A stretch of 64,000 nt of DNA from Lepiota brunneoincarnata (lineage: Eukaryota; Basidiomycota; Agaricomycetes; Agaricales; Agaricaceae), in assembly GCA_023014365.1 (NCBI GenBank), contig JAEBUN010000004.1:1550001-1614000 (forward strand), written 5' to 3'. Below are positions 22,554 through 34,294 of the stretch, piece by piece; position 1 is the first letter of the stretch; every line of letters starts with the position of its first letter. The position numbers and the translations under genes were made by a program. Under the pieces are notes generated by a model that saw only the letters and a program-made list of their open reading frames with translations, was not told where the DNA came from and made no database searches.

Positions 22554-25500
22554 ATGGGCTCAAACTTCGATTTCACGGAGAAGGCTGAACAGTCGTTTGT
22601 TGCTGCTGTACAGCTAGCCAAGGACTATGCTAATGCACAAGGTACGTGTTTCTTCCTGTATTTCCACCCCCCGCCGTATCACTCATCACCCTAGTGTCTA
22701 GTCCACCCTGCCCACCTTGCTTTCGTACTTATCAATGATCCTGGAGGAGCTGAAGGCGTTGCACCTGGCCGCGGTCCATCCACAGCTCGAGGTGTAACAC
22801 TCTTTGCCTCTGTAGTCTCAAGAGCGGGTGGGGATCCTGTAAGCTCAGCTGTTTGCTTCCTTCCTTATGCAGAGTTTCTTAACCTTTTTTTTTCCCAACA
22901 GAACAACGTCAAGCGGGGCTTGCACAGACTTATTGGTCATCTACCTGCACAGAGCCCACCCCCTGATGAACCAACGCTCAGCAGCACCACATTGAAAGTT
23001 TTACGCGAGGCGCAAAGCCTGCAGAAAACGATGCATGATTCATACATCGCCCAGGATCATATTCTCCTTGCCTTGCTTAAGGATCCATCGATACAGGGCA
23101 TTCTCAAGGAAAACAGTCTCACAGAAGCAACACTCAAGACCGCTGTTGAGCAGATCCGTGGCGACAGAAGAGTGGAGTCACGAACTGCAGAGCAAGGTTT
23201 CGACGCGCTACAGAAATATGCCGTGGATTTGACCGCGCTCGCGGAGGAGGGCAAGATTGACCCTGTCGTCGGAAGAGATAACGAGATTCGGCGAGCAGTC
23301 CGCATCCTGTGCCGAAGGTACTTTGCCTTTTATTTTTACCGCTACTGTCGCAGATATCTACAATTTTTCCCAGGACAAAAAACAATCCTGTTCTCATTGG
23401 TGAGCCTGGTGTTGGTAAAACTGCCATCGTCGAGGGTCTCGCCCAGCGTATCGTCAAACGTGATGTTCCTGCTAGTCTTATTTCCCGACTTTACTCCCTT
23501 GACATGGGTGCCCTGATGGCTGGTGCCAAGTACAAAGGAGAATACGAAGAGCGTATCAAGGCCGTTTTGAACGAAGTTGAAAAGGCTGCTGAGGATGGTG
23601 GACCTGGCGTTATCCTGTTCATTGATGAACTACACCTTATCATGGCCGGGCGTGGTGCCGAGGGTGGCGGTATGGATGCCGGCAATCTGTTCAAGCCCCT
23701 GCTGGCTCGCGGCAAGCTGCGGTGCATCGGTGCGACAACGCTTGGAGAGTATAGGAAGTACATCGAGACCGATCCAGCCCTTGAGCGCCGGTTCGCTCAA
23801 GTTCTCGTCAACGAGCCCACAGTTTCCGAGGCCATCAGCATCCTCCGTGGTGTCAGGGAGAAATACGAGGTTCATCACGGTGTTCGGATCCAGGATCCTG
23901 CTCTCATTCAAGCCGCGACACTGGCGCATCGCTATCTCACATCACGGCGTCTCCCTGATTCTGCCATCGATCTCATTGATGAAGCTTGTGCTAGGTAAGT
24001 ACTTGTTATACTCTTTCTCTCTTCTTGACTGATCTGGTCTGTTAGTGCTCGTGTCACCCGAGAAACCGAGCCCGAGGCCATCGACAAGCTCCAACGCCAT
24101 AAATTGGAGCTTGAGATCGAGATACACGCATTAGAGCGAGAGAAGGATGAGGCGAGCAAGGAACGTCTTAAGGTAGCTAAGAAAGCTATCGCGGATGTTG
24201 AAGACCAGTTGCAACCTCTCAAGGCAGCGTACGAGAACGAGAAGAAGCGTGGCAACGAGATCAACCAAGCGAGGAGGAAGATAGATGAGCTGAACGCGAA
24301 GGTGGAAGATGCAGAACGAAGGTAAGTTACTTCGTTGTCTATTTCTCGGGCAGAACGCTGAGCACTTTATTTCAGATATGATTTGGCTACAGCCTCTGAT
24401 CTACGCTATTATGCCATTCCTGACCTCAAGGCGCGTCTCGAACGCCTGGAACAGAAAAAGGCCGAAGAAGATGCCGCGAGCGGCGGTGGCACGGACGTTG
24501 TTACTCCGGAGTCCATTGCAGAGATTGTTGCTCGGTGGACGAACATTCCTGTTACGAGGTTGGTCACTACCGAAAAGGAGAAGTTACTCCGCTTAGAGAG
24601 GGTCCTTGCGGAGCACGTTGTTGGCCAAGCTGATGCAGTGAAGTCGGTGGCCAATGCGATCCGTCTATCAAGGAGTGGTCTATCAAACCCCAATCGACCC
24701 GTCGCAAGTTTTTTGATGGCTGGACCTTCCGGAACTGGAAAAACATTACTAGCAAAGACGGTATGTAGACTGTTGTCCATGGAAGTCGGATAGTGCTGCT
24801 AACACCTGATGTTCTAGCTTGCAACGGTTTTATTCGACTCGCCAGATACCATGATCCGCATTGATGCCTCGGAGTATTCTGAGAAGCATTCTATTTCTCG
24901 ACTTATCGGTTCCCCTCCTGGTTATGTTGGTTATGACCAAGGAGGTCAGCTGACGGAATACATTCGACGCAAACCCTATTCCATCATCCTCGTCGACGAA
25001 ATCGAAAAAGCATGTCGTGAATTTGTCACATTGTTTTTGCAGGTGCTCGACGATGGCCGGTTGACCGACGGACAGGGCAGAATCGTTGACATGCGGAATA
25101 CGGTCATCATCATGACCTCGAATCTCGGCGCTGCTTACCTCAATGATCTTGAGGAAGGGGCATCTATCAAACCTGAGACCAGGGCGCTTGTAATGGGCGC
25201 GATTCAAGCACACTTCCCTCCAGAATTCGTCAACAGGATAGACGACATCATTATTTTCGTGAGTTGTCCTTGACTAAGCAGTGTTGAAGTGTTTCTGACT
25301 GTCTTCTGTTTAGCGTTCACTGTCTCGAAAGGACATACTCAGAATTGTTGATATTCGGTTGAAGGAAATTGAGGAGCGTCTTTCAGATCGCAACATTAAA
25401 CTTGACGTCGACCACGAGAGCAGGAACTACCTCATGTCCATCGGGTATTCACCTGTCTATGGCGCCCGGCCTTTGAACCGTGCCATCCAGTCTGATCTCC

Positions 25501-25685
25501 TGAACCCGCTTTCAGTAATGATTCTTTCAGGTCGCGTTCGGAATAATGAGGCGGTCAAGGTTAGGTTCGATGGACCTCATAACCGATTAACCATAGTTTC
25601 AAATCATGACGCGAGCATAAAAGATGAGTGGATGGATGTCGAAAATGAAGACTTGGATGATATCGACATAGAGGAAATGGATTAA
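22554..25685 (+). CDS. HSP104: Protein disaggregase Hsp104 (ClpB family AAA+ ATPase)
   Basis: Hexameric disaggregase that works with Hsp70/Hsp40 to recover aggregated proteins. The N-domain starts [18 protein letters not shown], and two further Clp-N exons follow. NBD1 shows [17 protein letters not shown] (Walker A), [15 protein letters not shown] (Walker B), [15 protein letters not shown] and the arginine-finger region [12 protein letters not shown] charged coiled-coil middle domain (about 24040-24330) is followed by [16 protein letters not shown]2 shows [53 protein letters not shown] and [10 protein letters not shown]. The acidic tail DDIDIEEMD resembles the Hsp104 C-terminus, so this is the cytosolic form rather than mitochondrial Hsp78. 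About six introns. One deviation is EKAC where ClpB proteins usually have EKAH. Confidence 0.97.
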
Positions 25686-25818
25686 ATTAAATCAGAGCAG
25701 CATAATGGTTTGACCACGGCGTGGCAATGTACAGTACGATGTAGTTGGCCCGAAAAGGAAAGTGTAGTGTGACATGGAATCATCCCGAAAGGACAGAGTT
25801 GTATCCACAACGCCAACC

Positions 25819-27008
25819 ATGCTGACTCGCCGGGCAATTGCCCAGCTCTCCTGCTCCCTCCGTCGTGCAGCATCCACCGTAGTCCCAGCAAAGAAGGATA
25901 CACTCACCCCCGTTCAGGTGAAGGACGGCCTCCCCACGGTCCAGCAGGCTCCCAACTATCCGACAACATGGTCCACCAACCAAAAGCCTCGCCCCGGTCC
26001 TGGCTCAAGCCCCCGCTTTGAACAGACAAACATGGAGCTCCAGCCAAATCCCTTGGGTGCTATGGAACTTGTTGCTAACGAACCCGTCCGAATTGCTCAT
26101 GGCCGAAAGGCTGTCTGCGATGGAGGTACGCATCCATCCCGTCTTCTAACCATGCGTGTTTGCCAATTTTGAAATTATCCTTCACGTGTTCGCTTGGAAC
26201 TCGCTCCCATTCCAACCCTCTTCTGTGTATCCGCCTCATAATGATTGGAATGCAACCGCCCAATCACGGCAACGTGCATGCTCAATAGGAGGAGGACCCC
26301 TTGGCCACCCGAAGATCTATATCAACTTGGTAAGTAGTGTGTGAAGCTCCATTTCTGTATAGGGAAAAACACTAACAAATTCACGTAGGACCAGCAGGGC
26401 CCTCGAGCATGCGGGTACGTCTAGATGCACAGTCAATGGGCTCTCCCTCGAAGGGGGGGGGGGGGACTGACGGCTGCGTCTTTGGTCTTCTCGAGAAGAA
26501 ACATGAAAACTAACTATATCCATTTTTGTGCTTCTTCATCTAAATAACCACCCGCTACTCGCCGTCCAATTTGCGCGCTTCGCCAATTCTGGATGGTATG
26601 AACTGGTATCCAAATCCAAAACATCGATAACACTCGTGTTCATCCGCCGCCACACGACACCTTGCTTCTTTGGCTCATAACTCTGTGCCGCTGCAACTTG
26701 TGACCCCCTATAACCTAACGCACGAACGCGAATTACGGCTACGGCGTACAACCTCCGGTTCAATGTTCAAACGGTGGGATACGACTTGGCTCGCCCTCCG
26801 CTCGACTCATTTAACCCCACGTCGGCATCCTTCTCTCTTGGCGTTGACTTCCCTTTACACCCTTCTTCGGTTTCATTTTGGCCTTCGGCTTTGCTAATGC
26901 AGTTATTGGTATGTTGGCGCCTCATTTACACAGCCTTTTTTCTCCGGCTTTAATTCTTCCTTCTCTTCTAGCGGTATCCGTTTTGAGCAAGCGCCCCACC
27001 ATCATTGA
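25819..27008 (+). CDS. NDUFS6: NADH:ubiquinone oxidoreductase subunit NDUFS6 (complex I 13-kDa, zinc site)
   Basis: Zinc-binding accessory subunit of mitochondrial complex I. ATG 25819 starts a presequence-like MLTRRAIAQLSCSLRRAAST. The body reads NPLGAMELVANEPVRIAHGR and AVCDG, then joins exon 2 (26289-26329) GGGPLGHPKIYINL and exon 3 (26389-26414) DQQGPRACG. The conserved C-terminal CGYCGIRFEQ can only be formed by adding a 6-nt exon (26903-26908) and a last exon (26972-27008, ending APHHH). The zinc ligands H and two C of the family motif are then all present. The intron between exon 3 and the microexon is 488 nt, by far the longest in the window. An annotation without the microexon would lose the YC of the zinc motif. 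Confidence 0.9.
26415..26902 (+). other. 488-nt intron of NDUFS6 containing a 13-G run
   Basis: The donor is GTACGT at 26415 and the acceptor TTTGCTAATGCAG ends at 26902. It contains a run of 13 G at about 26453-26465. Most introns in this window are 45-80 nt. No snoRNA boxes or convincing coding frame are seen inside it. Confidence 0.7.
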
Positions 27009-27872
27009 TGTCTACCCTCTTAAATAGTCAAACACTCCACTGCTCGCACGTAGACAGCCAGATAGACAAAAGTCTTTTATGTGGACTGTGCGCAAAGGAT
27101 GAAATGCGAAGCTCAGACCAGCGAGCTTCATCGATCGTGAGAACACACATCAAGACGGCCATCAAGGTTCGAGACAGGGATTAAACTTCTGTTCATCCGA
27201 GACCCACTCTTGTGCTCTGCTTTCCAAGTCAATGTCATTTGACTATGCAGAAAATGAGAGCTCGCAGTGCATATACAGGACCTGCGAACATAAAAATACA
27301 TGGGGGATTGACATGATCTACTACGATACCTAGCTTTCCGGCCGTGAATAGTGCAATAACAAAAGAGCAAGTACGATATTTATGGAAGGAAAAGGGATAA
27401 GAGTTATTTGAGAGTAAAAATCGGGGTAAGGAAGGTCGAAGGGAGTACTGATTAATCAAAAAGGGCGTGTGGCGTGGAATACCAAAGGGTCAGTAGGTGG
27501 TTGGTTCGAAGTGGAGCGAGAACAACCAGAAGTTATCAAACAATCGAAAGGGGTGTCAGGGTCAATTGATTATGTGGTAGTGCCGTGAGATACAACCTCC
27601 TGGGTGCCAAACAAAAAAAAAAAGGATGTGCAGGGCTGGATACCGTATGAGTGAGTGATTGCGAACGTTGTGGGACGTTGTTGCGACGGGCCAATGAGAT
27701 CGGAATGTGACAACATGGATATAAACAAAGGAAAGACAGAACAGGTGCAAAAAAAAAACCAAGAGATGCCGGAGACAGAAAACGAGTGTGAGTGAGAGAG
27801 AAAGCGAGAGGTTATAGACAGGGTTCGCCGAGGCTGGAGGGAATTTGAGCGCAGGGAGCGCTACAGCCGATG
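27009..27872. other. Convergent intergenic region between NDUFS6 and the kinase gene
   Basis: About 860 bp between two 3' ends; contains A-rich tracts (27606-27620, 27749-27759 regions). Likely 3' UTRs and terminators. No gene is seen. Confidence 0.5.
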
Positions 27873-30800
27873 TCATGTGGCTGACGACGACGTTTCCTCG
27901 GACGGCGTGGTGAAGGACATGGGTGACAATGGTGGGTATTCACCTCCAGCGACAGCCTCCAACTGGGAGAAGGGTGGTAACTTATTAGGGGATGAAGATA
28001 GGTGGGGAGGATGGTTGCCAGTTGAAGGTGGAAGTGGAGGCTGAATCGAGTCACCAAAATCATCATTAGGCACCAGACCATCCGTACTGCCCCACTTATA
28101 ACTCACCACTTTGAATATAGGATTAATTACGGACTTGGAAGACTTGGGTGTGTCCCCCGAGCTTGGAGTGTGTCCATAGGGACTTGGTGGATGCCCATAC
28201 GAGGTCGGAGTTTGTAGTGTAACGGGGAACTCGTACGGGCTGTGTGGGCTCTTTTGATTCAGGTGAAACTCCTTCGAAGGTTGTACTTGTTGTATCCATG
28301 GAGGTGAAGGCGATAGTGAGGGCGATAGTGTCGGTGATAAAGAGAGCGTTTGCATAGGCGGCGGAGAAACGCTTCCAAGGTGGCTATTCGAGTTCATGCT
28401 CGCCTGCGTTCTGAAATCATGTACAAGCTGGCCTTCCAAGGAGAAGGAATTCGAAGAACGGGCGGATGTGGGGAACTCGTCAAATGTCCGCAGCGAAGAC
28501 ATCGAAGTCATTCTACTCATATTGAACAGACTCGGCCGGTTTCGTAGTCGTGATGGCCCAGGGTCACTGTCAACAGTGGCAAATGATATTGATGACATCC
28601 GGCTGAGACTATGGACATCTGAAGAGGACATGGAATGATCGTCGTCGAAGTCCCGCCGCCGAGCTTTCGCGACCCTTTCCGTTGACCGCCAATCACCACG
28701 TTCATTCTGAACCGTGAGGGAGTCATTGTTATGCGTCCCAAACCTGCCCGCCGCAGCGTTTATCGTTGTGCTCGTTGACCCCGCAGCGCCGGAAGTCGCG
28801 ACCTGGTTTTTACGGATGGGACCTGACGAATTCTGCTTGCCCTTGCTCTTCAAGAAGTCTACGCGTTGCTCGTTACCGGTCTGCCATTCGAGATCCGCAC
28901 CGACGGTCTTCTGCATCAACTGGCTACGTTTCTGCATGACAGCACGGGCCTGTTCACGGTGCAACTTCTCCGCCAGCTCGCGTCGTTGTCTCTCGGCTTC
29001 GCGTTGCAACTTCTCTGCCTCCTTCTTATTCTTCCGGGGATCGTTTTCAGGAGGTGTGGGAGCACGCACAGACCTATCCGTACTTGAAGACTGTGTCCGC
29101 TTGCGACCGGAGGGTTTGGTGAAACCACCTGGAATTTCCTCTACAGGAGGTAAATGGCTGGATTTGTCACCAAACAGCCACTTTGAGGATTTGATGAAGT
29201 TGAATTTGCCCAGCTTTGGTGCACCTTGAGGGGGCGGAAGTGTTGTCCTCCCATTGACTGTCTCAAAGTTGGTGCGTGCAGGTGGATCAGTGACCATGGG
29301 AGCACCGGCGGCGTGGCCGTTAACATACAGCTGTGACGCCGCCTGCACGGGTTGCGGCGGCGGCGAGGCGATGTCCATAGGGTAATCCTGATGCAAAGGC
29401 ACAGGCACTCTATGTGATTGTGAGGGTTGGGATTGGATGGCGCCGGCAGGGTTGGGGTGGTATGGGGTGCGGTGTGTGGATGAAGCGTCGAGCAAGGGCG
29501 GATGTTGGGGATTTGAAGGGCGATGAGTAATGCCATTGGAGCGTTGAACAGCTGGGCCGTTGGGTGGACATAGGTCCTTTGGTTTGGGAACGGTATTGCA
29601 GGGATGAATTTCCAGAAGATATGGATGTTCTAGGCATTGCCGGCTGGTGAGACGCTTGTCGGGATCATATTTGAGAAGATCACGTATGCAGTGGATAAGA
29701 GAAATAGGAACAGTGCGCTCAAACAATGTATAAATGTCTTTTGGAGGTACCTGGGAAATTTTGTGAGTACGTTGGATGAGGTCAATGGAGATCCTCACGG
29801 GCCAAGGGTGCTTACTTGGGGAAACCGAAATCCAATCCGCTCTGCAAGCTGCGTGCCTTTGGGCCACTGGCCTCCACCCATCGGGTTTTGATGGCCGTCA
29901 CGGTAATCATCGCAGGGATCCCCCATGATTTCACATATCCGAGCGATCTGGTCCAGATGGTCTGAACCTGGGAAAAGCGGTTTGAGGTTGACAAGCTCAG
30001 CCATGATCGTGCCCAAGGCCCACATGTCGACGGGGTTAGAGTAGTCCCTACTCATGAGAAGGACCTCTGGAGCACGGTACCAGCGGGTAGACACATATTC
30101 AGTGTAAGGTGGCTTGCTTTTAGTCTCGCGGGCCAGGCCAAAATCGGCGAGTTTAATGATGCCAATGATATCCTTCTCCTTCGGTGCATTCGGGGGAGCC
30201 ACAGGAGAGACAGAAACGTAATCATGCAGGCCTATGGTTGTGACGAGCACGTTCTCCGGCTTCATGTCACGATGAAAATATCCAGCGGTGTGAATATGAT
30301 CGAGGCCAGAAACGATCTGACGAAAGATGTCACATACAAGGCCACCAGCAAGGGCGCGACCCTTGCGGGCCTTGATGAGGTGATAGAGGTTCCCTTCCAT
30401 AGACTCGAAAACGAAGCAGAGCTGACGGGTATCGGGTAGGAGAAAAAAGTCGTATAATGGAATAATATTAGGGTGAAAAGGTATTGTGCGGAGCGACTGG
30501 GAGAGGTAGGGGAGGGCGCTCAGAGAGAGGACAAAGAAAAGAGAAAAAGCGACAGACGCACCTGAAGCTCCTTGAGCTTCTGACACTCGTCCCAGCCACC
30601 TGCCCACTGCTTCTTCATCAACTTGACTGCTACGAGGCGCTTCCCTGTCCATTCTGGCCTCGCACCTGCACCGCATTGCATGGGGGAGAGAGGTGTATTG
30701 GGGGGTAGGGTCCCATGCCAATCGCAAAGCCAGACAGTGCCAAAGGAGCCGTCTCCGAGACACTTGATAGTAGTGTAGGAGCGCGTCGAGCCTGTGTTGG

Positions 30801-30970
30801 TGTGCTCAGGGGGAGGAGGAAGAGGGATGGGTAATGGAAGACTCACTGGTATTAGCATTGCCCACGACGAGACGGTTGTTTTCAATAGCGACGCTGGGGA
30901 TGCCGACGACGACGATGGGGCTCTTCTGCTGATTGTGGTGTGGTGGAGGGTGGGAGCGATTTTGGAACAT
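27873..30970 (-). CDS. Crk1/Ime2/MAK-type serine/threonine protein kinase
   Basis: CMGC kinase related to Ime2, MAK and Ustilago Crk1, which link nutrient and environmental cues to morphogenesis and meiosis. A start at ATG 30970 (MFQNRSHPPPHHNQQ) reads in frame into the glycine loop LGDGSFGTVWL. An insertion of roughly 27 residues follows before the catalytic-lysine strand LVAVKLMKK. Further motifs are FVFESMEGNLYHLIKARKG, FHRDMKPENVLV (catalytic loop), LADFGLARE (DFG), the activation segment TEYVSTRWYRAPEVLL with a TxY pair, and NPVDMWALGTIMAELV. The C-terminal half is low-complexity (Pro/Ser/Gln) with a coiled-coil segment KKEAEKLQREAERQRREL at about 28960-29020. Introns lie near 30490-30555 and 29750-29800 and after the first exon. 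The substrate is unknown. Confidence 0.9.
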
Positions 30971-31259
30971 GATACGGCTGGCATTGGCCCTGGGAGAGAG
31001 TTAGAGGGAGAAGGGCATGGGCGGATGGAGAGAAGGACAAAGAGAACGTACTCGGCGCGATTTGTGCACTATTTGCCAAAAACGAACCTGCTAAGTCCAG
31101 TTCGTTTTCGGCTCACTCTTCGCTTCCCACACCCGTCCCTTCCGCTCCCTTCTTCGGCCCACGCCTTGTCTCAGCCAAGCTGGTTCGTCTCTTGGCAGAT
31201 ATCAATTCAATAGTCTATATACAGTCCCCGCTCCGTGCGGATTTTTCTTTCTACACTAC

Positions 31260-32671
31260 TTAGTACGGTACTTCATGGAACAACTTGGACACACTTTCAC
31301 CGTAGTGGCTTCGTCTGATCACCTCTCCAAGCACCTTGCCTATATCAATCACCTCAATTTTCTGACACCTCGCCTGGTTCTCCCGCTGTGGCAGCGTGTT
31401 GGTCACAATCAGCTTCTCCAGCGTACTCTCCTCTACCGCCTTCAGCGCGTTGCCACTCAGGATCCCGTGCGTCACAATCGCATAAACCTTGGTCGCCCCA
31501 GCCTCCGATAGGTGTTGTGACGCAAGACACAGCGTGCCACAAGTGTCAGCCATATCGTCCACCAAAATCGCAACCTTGTCCTTTACATGGCCAACAAGCA
31601 CCATTCGAGATACTTCATTCGCCTTCTTCCTTTCCTTGTGGAACAGGGCAAAGTCCACACCCAATCGATCAGCTATTGATGTTGCCCTGTGTATATTGCG
31701 TGTCAAGCTTCTTGGTTCACTGGTCCAAGAATCCGACCATACCTCTTCGCTCCACCTGCATCCGGTGACACAATAACCACATCATCCAGATCAAAATGCG
31801 TTCGAATATACAAGATTGCCGACGGCTCTGCATATAACTTGATGGAATGTGAGCTAACGAACGTAAACGCATACAGTAATCCGAGTTCACTCACGCTATG
31901 AAGCGTGTTAGCAAAGGTATTAAATCGGATCAAGCGCAACACCTCACTTGTCAACTGGGACATCAAAAAAGCCTTGTATTTGAGAGGCATGCAAGTCCAT
32001 CGTCTGGACGGAATGAACAAGTCAATTGAATGAAACCCAGCAGGTAAATGGATGGCCGAAAAGTCATCAGAGCTGGCGAATGCAATGATGGGCCACCTAC
32101 TACCCGCTATCATGTTACTTACAATGACATGGTCACAGCCCGCTTTCTGAATCATGTTAGCAACCAATTTGGCAGTGATGGGCGCTCTGCTCTTGTCCTT
32201 CTTGTCCTGCCTTGCATAGGGAAAGAGAGGGATGACTGCAGTGATCCTCTTCGCACTCGCGATCTTGCAGGCGTGAATCATGATGCATAGCTCCATGAGC
32301 GCAGTGTTAACTGCACCGCAGCCGGTGTTGATGATGTACACATCGTCCTCACGCACGGATTCTTGAATCCGAACTTGGGTCTCGCCAATGCCGCTACGAG
32401 TGACCTCCGCTTTGGATAGAGGTAGTCCAATGCTAGAGTAATAAAATAACAGTCAGCATACGAGCAAACCCGCGAGACAGGGAAAAGGGGGGGAGGTATG
32501 GCAGAAGGACGAGTGGATGAAGCCAGCTAGGAAAGGAGATGTACCGTCTTGCGATAATCTCAGCCAATTCTGGATGGCTAGTGCCTGTACATTCTTAAAC
32601 GCCTGGAAGGCAGAGACAGGTCGAATGGTGTACGCACCAGTGAAGATTTTGATTCCACTACCGTTCAGCAT
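31260..32671 (-). CDS. PRS: Ribose-phosphate pyrophosphokinase (PRPP synthetase)
   Basis: Makes PRPP from ribose 5-phosphate and ATP for nucleotide, His and Trp synthesis. It begins at ATG 32671 with [12 protein letters not shown] and continues [51 protein letters not shown] and [21 protein letters not shown] spliced [19 protein letters not shown] follows, then [29 protein letters not shown], and the PRPP-binding loop [13 protein letters not shown]. The end is [11 protein letters not shown]. At least five introns. At one junction (about 31845-31970) the only in-frame splice that keeps VDN adds SHSIK before LYAEP, unlike the usual DNLYAEP. Confidence 0.93.
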
Positions 32672-34294
32672 CACAGGACAAAAGTTACGAAAGCCGAAAG
32701 CGGCGGTCGTGCTCAGGTGGGGTAGCGTTGAAGTAAGGAAGGAATTTTTGTGCAAAATAGATAAGGAAGTCGCACAGAGGGGCTGAGGGGATGGAGAAGG
32801 TAGTCTTCTGTGAAGTGAATGGTTTTATTGATGATTAGATGTTTTCAGACCGTGCCAGGCGGATGTGCATGACCTTGTCACGGTCAGTCACTCCATCCAC
32901 CTCCAGCAGCCGAGTGGTTTTAGGAACAGCTTACACTTGCTGCAGAGCTCAATATCCTCCCGGCGGTTGCACTAGAGGGCTTTGGGCTCCCTGATGAACT
33001 CTCGATCAAGCCCCTTATCTTAATGCTTTAATAAAAATTTACTGCCGAAGGAAACCTGGGAAAGACACGGCCTGGACCCCCGAAGAACCGTTCGAAAACA
33101 AACATGTGAGTGGTAGGCAGTACAGCAGATGCAATAATGAGCGATCGATGACTATCAACAGCACGGCCCATGCATTGCATGGTGCACGCATCAATGCGAC
33201 GAACATCTGTGATTGACATTCGATGCGATCTAAACGACTCGGGTAGCCTGGGCTAAGCGTCGGCTCATCACTCGGACCGCTTGAGCTGCGATGCGTCGAT
33301 TCGTCATCTGTGGATCTGCCAGCGGGACAAGCAATCATTCCGGTCATGCTAACACTCAAGCCACCTGACGTGGCCTTTCCCAGCAATCATCCCCACTCCG
33401 TTGCCCACCCTAGCCTCGAAAACCCTCAAGGCCCTACATGCCGACCATCAGCATCGACGCTCGCTTGTCAATTTGACATTGACTTCTCCATTCAGGTGTC
33501 ACCAGATTACCCACTCCCAGCGTTCCAAACAACACAGTTTATCACCTCATAATTCTTCCTACGACCGACGCATCTCCGGCCTTGCCTTTCACAGCCAATC
33601 CCGCCCACGCGGAGCCGAACCCGCCTTATTGGAGATGTCACTCACCACGTGAGCTGCCAAGAACCCATTACACCAATCACCTAACCCTGATCCCAAACCT
33701 ACTTAATTTATGAAAATCATAAGAGACAGCTTACGAGGTGGCCCCCAGAATCCTATGCTTTTGACGCCACCAGACTTTGACACACGCCACTCTCCTTAAA
33801 AATTCCGCCGAAGAGCCATCGGACGGAATGGCAACAGAGTCTCAAATGTCCATCGTAAGCGAAAAAAAAAAAAAGCAAAAAAAAAAACCAACATTCCATA
33901 CCATCAGGGCTCCACCCCATTCGATGCGGATGGAAGCAGGGAAAGTTCGACTTTCCAAGACCCGTAAACGAACTTTGACAGGGTTACAATGATGGGGAAG
34001 GAGGGTGGGTGACAAGTAAGATAGAAGATATAAATTGCGGCAATACAATACAAGGCTAGAAGAAACACTACGATCAGAGCATGCAGAATTTAATAAATAC
34101 TACAGAGCCACGAAGATCAACTGGCGTCTTCCTGGTGGCTAAGAGCTACAGCTGAGACTGGTAAAGTCCGGAACCATGAGAGGAAAGAGGAAAGAAGAAA
34201 ATGAAGCCAGGTGGCCATAGTTACAAGAAAAAATATGCATCAAAAGGGTTAAGGGAGAGCGACGACTACGAAAACTATTATAACATCTTCTAGC
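32672..34294. other. Intergenic region of about 1.6 kb between PRS and DCP2
   Basis: It holds the PRS promoter side (low coordinates) and the DCP2 3' side (high coordinates). The open frames here are short, lack ATG context or domain resemblance, and I do not call them. A-rich tracts occur at 33861-33873 and 33879-33887. A non-coding RNA gene cannot be excluded. Confidence 0.5.

Noticed and set aside
33310..33652. Two overlapping plus-strand frames in the PRS-DCP2 gap
   Set aside because: No domain, low-complexity His/Ser composition and no fungal intron signals that extend them.
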